DNA from: Natrialba swarupiae
GTDB lineage: Archaea > Halobacteriota > Halobacteria > Halobacteriales > Natrialbaceae
Direction: 5' to 3'
Length of the DNA: 35,323 nucleotides
Assembly: GCF_008245225.1 (NCBI RefSeq)
Contig: NZ_VTAW01000035.1
Coordinates: forward strand, 1 to 35,323
Every line of letters begins with the position of its first letter. Position 1 is the first letter of the stretch. A program made the position numbers and the translations under genes. Below the pieces are notes generated by a model. The model was given only the letters and a program-made list of their open reading frames with translations. It ran no database searches and was not told the origin of the DNA. Positions 7,917 through 14,004 of this stretch are shown one piece after another.

Positions 7917-8339
7917 GTGTCGCATCCGATACGGGACCTCCGGCGACGGATCCGAAGCGAGCATTCGGACGTCGTCGCCAGCGTCGGCGACTGCGCCGAC
8001 CGCGTCGCCGATCCGTGGGACACCTCACGGACGACCGACGGGCGGGCGGTCGCCGATTCGTTGCGAACCGAACTCGAACGCACGGGTTCGCTCGAGCGGC
8101 TGTCTGCGGTGCTCGAAGACGTCGTCACTGCAGCGGGGCACGAACTCCGTGCCGATCCAGTTCCGGCACCACCGTACGTCGTCGTGACGAGTCGCGGCCC
8201 GATTCTCCGGGCGACGATCGACCCTGGGCGGCTGGTGATTCGATTCGACGTCTTCGAGGTGGTTCTCAACGCCTCGACGGATCGAATGACAGCGTATCGG
8301 CGGACGGATGGAACGCGGGTGACGATTTCACTCGAGTGA
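7917..8339 (+). CDS. Conserved-looking haloarchaeal hypothetical protein
   Basis: This is a 140-residue soluble protein beginning with GTG at 7917 (SHPIRDLRRRIRSEHSD). The first 75 residues are helical and charged. The second half looks like a small beta-rich domain (YVVVTSRGPILRATIDPGR, then LVIRFDVFEVV). I do not recognise the family. The gene is compact, with clean GC3-rich codon use, 63 nt after the BrkB gene and 34 nt before the YbaK gene, so the three may be co-transcribed. A TTCTTT patch about 25-30 nt upstream could be a weak promoter of its own. Confidence 0.65.
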   Translation: MSHPIRDLRRRIRSEHSDVVASVGDCADRVADPWDTSRTTDGRAVADSLRTELERTGSLERLSAVLEDVVTAAGHELRADPVPAPPYVVVTSRGPILRATIDPGRLVIRFDVFEVVLNASTDRMTAYRRTDGTRVTISLE

Positions 8340-8373
8340 ACCTTTTAGTGATGGGGCCGAAACGACCGCACCG

Positions 8374-8850
8374 ATGCACGAACGCGCAGCGGCGTTTTCG
8401 GAACGGGCCCGCGAGCGATTCGGCTTCGAGCCCGAGGTCGAGGAGTTTAACGAAGGAACGAAGACGGCGGCCGACGCGGCCGACGCGATCGGCTGTGCCG
8501 TCGCACAGATCGCCAGTTCGCTCGTCTTCGACGTCGACGGCTCGCTCGTCGTCTCAGTTACGAGTGGTGCAAATCGCGTCAGCGAGGAGGCACTCGGTGA
8601 CACGTTCGACGTCTCGGCCGACGACGTCTCGATGGCCGATCCGGACCGAATCAGTGAGGAAGTCGGCTGGTCGATCGGCGGCGTCCCCCCGTTCTGTCAC
8701 GATCGATCGATTCCGGTGCTCGTCGACGAGACGTTGCTCGAGTACGAGACCGTCTGGGCAGCCGCTGGAACGCCGGAAGCGGTCTTCCCGATCGATCCCG
8801 AGACGCTGACGACGTACGCGGACGGTGACGTGACGTCTGTCGTCGAATAA
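8374..8850 (+). CDS. YbaK/EbsC-type aminoacyl-tRNA editing-domain protein
   Basis: This 158-residue protein has the YbaK/prolyl-tRNA deacylase fold. The EGTKTAADAADAIG segment (residues 27-40), the TSGANRVSEE strand-turn and the GWSIGGVPPF motif (98-107) are all present. Family members hydrolyse mischarged tRNAs. In well-studied members a lysine sits in the motif equivalent to Q-I-x-K-S; here that segment is QIASS, so the lysine position holds Ser48. Haloarchaeal homologues I remember share this change, so it is probably a lineage feature rather than decay. An AT-rich TTTTAG patch at 8343-8348 could be its promoter. Confidence 0.85.
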   Translation: MHERAAAFSERARERFGFEPEVEEFNEGTKTAADAADAIGCAVAQIASSLVFDVDGSLVVSVTSGANRVSEEALGDTFDVSADDVSMADPDRISEEVGWSIGGVPPFCHDRSIPVLVDETLLEYETVWAAAGTPEAVFPIDPETLTTYADGDVTSVVE

Positions 8851-9024
8851 TTGCCAGATCCGTACGACCGTCAGATTCGTCGTTCGAACCGACGTCGTCA
8901 CCACTCGAGTCGGTCAGCGTCGGAGTTGTCGGAAGAGGTCACCGTGTGCCTGCGACGAATCCGATGAGTTCTCGTCGATTGCCGACCGGAAAGCCGAATC
9001 GTCGTCACGGTCACCGGCCGTCGT

Positions 9025-9084
9025 CCGTGAAGACGGAATCTGATCCCAACAGAACCGTGAAGACGGATTCTGAACCAAACAGAG
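9025..9084 (+). repeat. Two-copy 30-bp tandem repeat
   Basis: The unit begins CCGTGAAGACGGA and the two copies match at 26 of 30 positions. The length is a multiple of three, and both strands remain open through it, but nothing else indicates coding. Confidence 0.7.
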
Positions 9085-9184
9085 CTTCCGGTACCAACCT
9101 GTTCGAGAACCGAGTATTCCGCTCGAGGGGTTCGAACGTCGGCGGCCCGTGATGGTTGTTATACTTGGTTCTATCGTTGTAAGT

Positions 9185-9193
9185 TGTTAATAA
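9185..9193 (+). promoter_or_regulatory. Shared TGTTAATAA element upstream of zinc lipoprotein
   Basis: TGTTAATAA begins 60 nt before the ATG at 9245. The same nine bases begin 61 nt before the znuA start. The element could be the TATA box of a transcript with a leader of about 30 nt, or a regulator site placed on it. Confidence 0.45.
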
Positions 9194-9244
9194 GATCGCC
9201 AGATTCATTACCAACCACCCGCAACGGAGCGGTGGTGACTACGC

Positions 9245-10237
9245 ATGACTGACAAGCCACGTCTGGCTTCCCGTCGGCGGCTGCTCGCGACGACCGGTAC
9301 GTTCGCTGCACTCGGTATCGCCGGCTGTCTCGGTGACGAGGAGAGCGGCGAATCCGAGAGCGACGACGGCCACGACGACGATCATGATCACGATGACGAC
9401 CACGATCACGACGACGATCATGATCACGATGACGACCACGATCACGACGATGACCACGACCACGACCACGACGACGGTCCGGTCTCCGAATTCGAGGTTT
9501 TAGACCGAGATCACGACGAAGACGTTCTCGTCTACGTCCACGGTGACCACTGGCACGACGATCCGCTCGTCGTCCCCCACGACGATAACCTCTCGCTCGG
9601 CGCGTACGCCGAGGACGACCACGGCGACGAGATCGAACTCGGCGACGGCGTCGAACTCGAGGCCGCGGTCGTCGACGGTGCGAACGAGATCGTCGAGTTC
9701 GACTTCCACGGCGACCACATCCACGTCCACGGCGAGGAAGACGGCTTTACCGATATCGTCTTCAAGCTCGTCGAAGACGGCGACGTCATCTACGAGACGC
9801 CCGAACTCGAGACGGAGGTCAGCGATCACGACGACCACGACCACGGTCACGATCACGGCGACGTCGAGGAGCTCAAGATCCTCGACCGCTCCGAGGATCC
9901 ACACGAGGAGGTCGCCGAGTACCACGACGGTCACTGGCACGGCGAGTTGCCACACGTCCACGTCGACGACAACGTCTCGCTCGGCGGCGAGTTCTACGAC
10001 GACCACGGCGACGAGATTCACGTCGGTGGCAGTGAGGAGTACGAACTGGCCGTCACGCTCGCCGACGGCGCGGAGGAGGGAATCGTCGAAATCGATCCCG
10101 ACGAGCACTGGCACGGCGACCACGTCCACATCTACGGCGAATCCGAGGGCGAGACCGAAGTGATCTTCCAGCTCTGGCACGACGATCACGCCGACTGGGA
10201 GACCGAGCCGATCACGATCGACGTCGAGGATCACTGA
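9245..10237 (+). CDS. His/Asp-rich Tat lipoprotein with duplicated putative zinc domain
   Basis: This is a 330-residue exported protein. The N-terminus has a twin-arginine motif (SRRRLL) and a lipobox ending AGC28, so it should be a Tat-exported lipoprotein anchored outside the cell. Residues 43-77 are a pure His/Asp linker built from five DDDHDH units. Two homologous domains follow, at about 82-192 and 209-328. They share a His-rich opening (HGDHWHDDP and HDGHWHGELP), DDHGDEI, GDHIHVHGE / GDHVHIYGE and an aromatic-ET end. A third copy of this domain lies inside the neighbouring ZnuA. I do not recognise a named family; beta-rich patterning suggests a sandwich fold. Context and His content argue for zinc binding and hand-over (inference). 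Its stop codon is supplied by repeat E2. Confidence 0.88.
   Translation: MTDKPRLASRRRLLATTGTFAALGIAGCLGDEESGESESDDGHDDDHDHDDDHDHDDDHDHDDDHDHDDDHDHDHDDGPVSEFEVLDRDHDEDVLVYVHGDHWHDDPLVVPHDDNLSLGAYAEDDHGDEIELGDGVELEAAVVDGANEIVEFDFHGDHIHVHGEEDGFTDIVFKLVEDGDVIYETPELETEVSDHDDHDHGHDHGDVEELKILDRSEDPHEEVAEYHDGHWHGELPHVHVDDNVSLGGEFYDDHGDEIHVGGSEEYELAVTLADGAEEGIVEIDPDEHWHGDHVHIYGESEGETEVIFQLWHDDHADWETEPITIDVEDH
9374..9463 (+). repeat. Five 18-bp units encoding DDDHDH
   Basis: These are in-frame near-identical 18-nt units inside the lipoprotein gene, encoding five DDDHDH hexapeptides, each with two histidines. Repeat number could vary between strains through slippage. Confidence 0.8.
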
Positions 10238-10316
10238 TACGGGTTCCTGACCCGATCGCTCAGCGCACCCGTCGCCCGGGTCGCGGATGCGCCGGAAGTG
10301 ACATACAACGGGTCGT
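10234..10316 (+). repeat. CTGATACGG-type element, copy E2
   Basis: The element opens CTGATACGGGTTCCTGACCC and contains GGGTCGCGG and CGCCGGAAGTGAC. Its first TGA is the stop codon of the lipoprotein gene. It is directly followed by copy E3. Confidence 0.7.
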
Positions 10317-10403
10317 CTGATACGGATTCCTGTCCCGATCGCCCGTCGCACCCACGCCCCCTGGGGCCGGTTCGCCGGAACTGACTGACAGGAACCCGTA
10401 TGA
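10317..10403 (+). repeat. CTGATACGG-type element, copy E3, best terminal inverted repeats
   Basis: This element of about 87 bp has the clearest ends: CTGATACGGATTCCTGTC on the left and GACAGGAACCCGTATGA on the right, which are inverted repeats over about 17 bp with two or three mismatches. It could fold into a long hairpin. Together with copy E2 it fills most of the 301-nt gap before znuA. Confidence 0.75.
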
Positions 10404-10477
10404 GAGGAGCATCACCCGCCGTTGCCGATCTTCCCGTTGTTCGGACCGTTACTAACACCGCGTGATCCGCTACCACG

Positions 10478-10486
10478 TGTTAATAA
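10478..10486 (+). promoter_or_regulatory. Shared TGTTAATAA element upstream of znuA
   Basis: The nine bases are identical to the element at 9185-9193 and begin 61 nt before the ATG at 10539. A second AT-rich patch at 10501-10516 (ataataactcttttag) could be an additional or the main TATA box. Confidence 0.45.
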
Positions 10487-10538
10487 CCAATCTTGGGCAG
10501 ATAATAACTCTTTTAGCTACGAGCACCTAGTGGCGAAT

Positions 10539-11957
10539 ATGGACATCTCACGTCGTTCTGTCTTGAAAGCCAGCGGGGGTACGCTGGCGGGAGCAGCGGT
10601 CGCCGGCTGTCTGAGCGAACCCGACGCGGGGGAGTCCAACGAGGGGGGCGACGACGACGGCAACGGTCCCACCGGATACGCCGCGTTTTTCGCCCTCTGG
10701 GACTGGGCCAATCACGTCGGCGGCGACGAGATGACGTTCGTGAATCCGATCGAAGCCGGCGAGATGGGACACGGCTGGGAGCCGCCGGCCGACATCCAGC
10801 GCGATATCGCCGACTCGGACGTCTTCGTCTACCTCGACACCGCCGAGTTCTCGTGGGCACAGAACGTCGCAACTGACCTCGAGACCGATTACGACGACGT
10901 GACGCTCATCGACGCGATGGCGGGCCTCGAGTCGCAGTTGCTGGCGGTCGACAGGGATCCGGAAGACGACCGCGAACCAGCGCGAGACCACGAGTTCGAC
11001 CCGGATGCGGTCGACGTCGCCGGTTTCGACGTCTACGACGGCCAGTCCGGGGAAGAAGTCGCCTACTGGCACGGAGACCACTGGCACGGAGAGCTCCCGG
11101 AGGTTCCCCTCGAGGGCTCGGCGACCGTCGAGGGTGTCTTCGAGGACGACGAGGGGCGTGTGCTCCCGCTCGGCGACGACGAGCAGTTTCAGATCGATGC
11201 GCGAATCATCGACGGCGCGAACGAGGACGTCCTCGAGATCGAGTCCCACGGCGATCACGTCGAGTTTCACGCGCTCGACGTCGGGCGAACGCGAGTCGTC
11301 TTCGAACTCGTTGCGGACGGGGAGGTACTCTGGGATACCAGTGCCGACAACATGACGGCCGAAGTCGTCGAGGAGCTCTCCGAATCCGACGCGCCGGAGT
11401 TTTACGACCCACACGTCTGGGTCGATCCGATCATCGCCCAGGACGTCGTCGAGACGATCGCGGACGGTCTCGCCGAGGTCGATCCCGACAACGCCGAAAC
11501 CTACGCGGAGAACGCCGCCGCCTACAACGAGCGCCTCGACGAGGTCGACCGTCAGTTCGAGGATCTCGCCGCGGAGGCCGACCGCGACGTCGCGGTCCTG
11601 GCGGGCCACGACTCGTTTCAATACATCGAACACCGGTACGACTTCGAGATCCACACGCCGGTCGGCATCTCCCCCGACGCGGCCGAGACGGAGTCGGACA
11701 TCTCGGAGGCGATTTCGATCGTCGAAGAACACGACATCGACACCATCCTCTACGATCCGTTCGAGACACCGAACCCGGACGAGGACGTCCCGCAGATGGT
11801 CGAGGTACTCCTCGAGAACACCGACGCAGAGGAGTACGCGCCCCTCTCGCCGGCCGAGGGGACCACCGAGGAGTGGAACGAGCAGGAGTGGGGATGGATC
11901 GAACAGATGGAAGAGATAAACATCCCATCGCTGCGACAGGCACTCGGTGCGGAATGA
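10539..11957 (+). CDS. znuA: ZnuA-like zinc-binding lipoprotein with inserted His-rich domain
   Basis: This 472-residue extracellular binding protein belongs to the cluster 9 (A-I) zinc/manganese ABC family. It has a Tat motif (SRRSVLK) and lipobox AGC24. Expected metal ligands are visible: His78 (GHGWEP), His292 (DPHVWVDP), His357 (AGHDSF) and probably Asp406 (LYDPF). Between the first two, where ZnuA proteins carry a flexible His-rich loop, about 115 residues (162-277) form a complete copy of the domain found twice in the upstream lipoprotein (WHGDHWHGELP, IIDGANED, SHGDHVEFH). The start at ATG 10539 is chosen because the signal peptide begins there; the frame is open back to 10422. It overlaps a candidate 40-residue frame by ATGA and leads the operon znuA-znuC-znuB. 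Confidence 0.92.
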   Translation: MDISRRSVLKASGGTLAGAAVAGCLSEPDAGESNEGGDDDGNGPTGYAAFFALWDWANHVGGDEMTFVNPIEAGEMGHGWEPPADIQRDIADSDVFVYLDTAEFSWAQNVATDLETDYDDVTLIDAMAGLESQLLAVDRDPEDDREPARDHEFDPDAVDVAGFDVYDGQSGEEVAYWHGDHWHGELPEVPLEGSATVEGVFEDDEGRVLPLGDDEQFQIDARIIDGANEDVLEIESHGDHVEFHALDVGRTRVVFELVADGEVLWDTSADNMTAEVVEELSESDAPEFYDPHVWVDPIIAQDVVETIADGLAEVDPDNAETYAENAAAYNERLDEVDRQFEDLAAEADRDVAVLAGHDSFQYIEHRYDFEIHTPVGISPDAAETESDISEAISIVEEHDIDTILYDPFETPNPDEDVPQMVEVLLENTDAEEYAPLSPAEGTTEEWNEQEWGWIEQMEEINIPSLRQALGAE

Positions 11958-12076
11958 GTTCGAACCAGGAGCGTTCACGCACGGAAGCGTCCAGGAACCA
12001 ACGTGCCCGAAACGGACGATTCGAAGTGGAAGAACTAAGCACACGCACCTCCGAGAACGGGGTGAGTTCACAGTGA
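11954..12076 (+). CDS. Candidate 40-residue ORF coupled between znuA and znuC
   Basis: This open frame starts with an ATG overlapping the znuA stop (ATGA) and ends with a TGA overlapping the znuC GTG start (GTGA). That is the arrangement expected for translational coupling on both sides. The product would be a polar 40-residue peptide (MSSNQERSRTEASRNQRARN...) with no Cys, His or membrane segment and no recognisable family. Codon use is less GC3-rich than in the flanking genes, which argues against strong coding selection. It may instead be a spacer that lets ribosomes travel from znuA to znuC. Confidence 0.3.
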   Translation: MSSNQERSRTEASRNQRARNGRFEVEELSTRTSENGVSSQ

Positions 12077-12813
12077 GTTCGATCGTCGACGTCCAGAACG
12101 TGACGTTCTCCTACGGCGAGAAGCTCGCGCTCGACGACGTCTCGTTGACCGTCGACGAGGGCGACTTCCTGGGACTGATCGGTCCGAACGGATCTGGAAA
12201 GACGACGCTGTTACACATCATGCTCGGCCTGATCGGTCCGGACCGCGGTTCGGTCGAACTGTTCGGCCAACCCGTCGAGCAGTTCGACCAGGGCGAGCGC
12301 ATCGGCTACGTCTCCCAGAAAGCGACCAGCCGCGGTGGGACGATGCCGGTCACCGTCCGTGAGTGCGTCCGAATGGGGCGGTTCGCCCACGTCGGCCACT
12401 CGAGGCTCTCCGACGAAGATCGACAAATAGCCGAGGACGCACTCGAGACGGTCGACATCGCGGATCTGGCCGACCAGCGAATCAACCAGCTCTCGGGCGG
12501 CCAGCGCCAGCGGGCGTACATCGCTCGAGCGATCGCCTCCGAGGCCGATCTGCTCGCACTCGACGAGCCGACCGTCGGCGTCGACGCCGAATCCCGCGAC
12601 GCATTCTATCGGTTGCTCGATTCGCTGAACGAGTCGGGGATTACGATCATCCTGATCGAACACGACATCGGCGTGGTCACCGATCGAGCGAATCGCATCG
12701 CCTGTATCAACACCGAACTGTACCACCACGGCGACACGGAATCGTTCGTCGAGAGCGAGGCCCTGAGCGAGGCCTACGGCGCGACGGGAACCGTCGTCCA
12801 CCACCACCACTGA
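12073..12813 (+). CDS. znuC: Zinc ABC transporter ATP-binding protein
   Basis: This 246-residue cytoplasmic ATPase is read from the GTG at 12073 (SSIVDVQNVTFSYG). All ABC motifs are present: Walker A GPNGSGKTT, signature LSGGQRQR, Walker B LLALDEPT and switch LIEHDIG. It should energise import of the metal held by ZnuA. The frame is open upstream to 11947 inside znuA, but those residues lie outside the fold. The C-terminus ends in four histidines (VVHHHH), a possible cytoplasmic metal-sensing tail. The stop codon is 2 nt from the znuB start, so znuC and znuB are tightly coupled. Confidence 0.93.
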   Translation: MSSIVDVQNVTFSYGEKLALDDVSLTVDEGDFLGLIGPNGSGKTTLLHIMLGLIGPDRGSVELFGQPVEQFDQGERIGYVSQKATSRGGTMPVTVRECVRMGRFAHVGHSRLSDEDRQIAEDALETVDIADLADQRINQLSGGQRQRAYIARAIASEADLLALDEPTVGVDAESRDAFYRLLDSLNESGITIILIEHDIGVVTDRANRIACINTELYHHGDTESFVESEALSEAYGATGTVVHHHH

Positions 12814-12815
12814 CG

Positions 12816-13916
12816 ATGAGCGGGCAGGACGAACACGCGACGGAGTCGACCCACCTCTCCGAGGAGCGATCGCAATCCGTCAAGCTGGACCCGAGACGAG
12901 CCGTCGAACTCCTCGGCGTCACACTCGTCGGCATTTTGGGGGCACTCATGATCGGATTCGTCGCACTCGACTGGCTTCGCCACTATCCCTCGCTTGGCAC
13001 ACTGCCGACGACGGCGTTCGAGCAGTTCCTGATCGCCGGCATGTGGGCCGACTACGTTCTCGGAACCAACGTCTTCCAGCACCCGTTCATGTGGCGCTCG
13101 ATCGCGACCGGCGTTCTCGTCGGTATCGTCGGACCGCTCGTCGGCACGTACCTCGTCCACAGGCAGATGGCGTTGATCGGCGAGACGCTCGCCCACACCG
13201 CCTTCGCGGGCGTCGCGATCGGACTGCTCGTCATCGGCCTCACCGGGTTCGGCGGGTCGCTGATGTTCGTCGCGCTGCTCGTGAGCGTCGTCGGTGCCCT
13301 CGCAGTCCAGTGGCTCACGGAGCGCACCAGCACGTTCGGCGACGTCCCGATCGCGATCATGCTTACCGGGAGCTTCGCCGTCGGGACGTTGCTCATCAGC
13401 TGGGGTCGCGGCCACGTCCCAGTCACGATCGACATCGAGGACTTCCTCTTTGGCAGTATGGCGGTCGTCACCGCCGACGGCGCGCGGATGATGGCGATCC
13501 TGAGCGTCGCCGTCGTCGCCATCGTGGCGGTCACGTACAAACAGCTCCTCTTTATCACCTTCGACGAGCAGGCCGCTCGAGTCGCACAGCTCAACGTTTC
13601 CGGCTACAACACGTTACTCGTCGTGATGACCGCGGTCGTCGTCGTCGGCGCGATGCAGGTTCTGGGCGTGATCCTCGTCGCGGGAATGCTCGTCATCCCC
13701 GTCGCCGCCGCCTCGCAGGTCGCCCGGAGCTTCCGCGAGACGCTGTATCTCTCGATTTTGATCGGCCAGATCTCGGTCCTCGGCGGCTTCGCGTTCGCGA
13801 TCGGCTCGAGTCTCCCCTCCGGCGGGTCGATCATCGTCGTCGCCATCGCCTTCTACCTGGTCGCAGTGGCCGCCTCGTTGCTCGCGGGTCGGTCGGCAGC
13901 GATCTCGATGCATTAG
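12816..13916 (+). CDS. znuB: Zinc ABC transporter permease
   Basis: This is a 366-residue permease of the ABC-3 (ZnuB/MntB) family. A charged cytoplasmic N-terminus of about 30 residues precedes the membrane core. About eight hydrophobic helices can be traced, with the family stretch around the cytoplasmic coupling region (IGETLAHTAFAGVAIGLL) and the ILVAGMLVIPVAAA segment. Start at ATG 12816, two nucleotides after znuC. It completes the importer with ZnuA and ZnuC. Zinc is more likely than manganese because of the His-rich accessory domains, but the metal is not proved by sequence. Confidence 0.93.
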   Translation: MSGQDEHATESTHLSEERSQSVKLDPRRAVELLGVTLVGILGALMIGFVALDWLRHYPSLGTLPTTAFEQFLIAGMWADYVLGTNVFQHPFMWRSIATGVLVGIVGPLVGTYLVHRQMALIGETLAHTAFAGVAIGLLVIGLTGFGGSLMFVALLVSVVGALAVQWLTERTSTFGDVPIAIMLTGSFAVGTLLISWGRGHVPVTIDIEDFLFGSMAVVTADGARMMAILSVAVVAIVAVTYKQLLFITFDEQAARVAQLNVSGYNTLLVVMTAVVVVGAMQVLGVILVAGMLVIPVAAASQVARSFRETLYLSILIGQISVLGGFAFAIGSSLPSGGSIIVVAIAFYLVAVAASLLAGRSAAISMH

Positions 13917-13972
13917 CGGTTGGTGTCTTTGACACCCGTTTTGCGGGCCGTGTCACGGGAACGAGGGGACGG

Positions 13973-13980
13973 TTTTAATT
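13973..13980 (+). promoter_or_regulatory. TATA box for acyl-CoA synthetase gene
   Basis: TTTTAATT lies 25-32 nt before the ATG at 14005, giving a transcript with a leader of only a few nucleotides. Confidence 0.55.
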
Positions 13981-14004
13981 CGCCCGGGACCGACCGATCG
14001 AACG

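Larger units (their letters stand above)
8851..9244. other. Intergenic stretch with 30-bp tandem repeat
   Basis: No gene is supported. The stretch contains a two-copy 30-bp direct repeat (9025-9084) and, close to the next gene, an AT-rich promoter region with the TGTTAATAA element at 9185. Short open frames cross the repeat on both strands but have no start context or recognisable product. Confidence 0.5.

Noticed and set aside
9362-9478. Short regular repeats as a possible CRISPR array
   Set aside because: Units are 18 nt, in frame, without spacers, and encode DDDHDH inside a clear coding gene.
9488-10228. Assignment of the His-rich domains to ZinT/YodA
   Set aside because: ZinT domains are about 180 residues and lack the HWHGELP and GDHxH pattern; the copies here are shorter and differently organised.
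10548-12071. 507-codon minus-strand frame opposite znuA
   Set aside because: It is an antisense shadow of an acidic GC-rich gene; the znuA frame has the signal peptide and ligand motifs.
12799-12813. HHHH end of ZnuC as a cloning tag
   Set aside because: It is a tetra-His only, continuous with natural operon sequence, with no vector-derived sequence near it.
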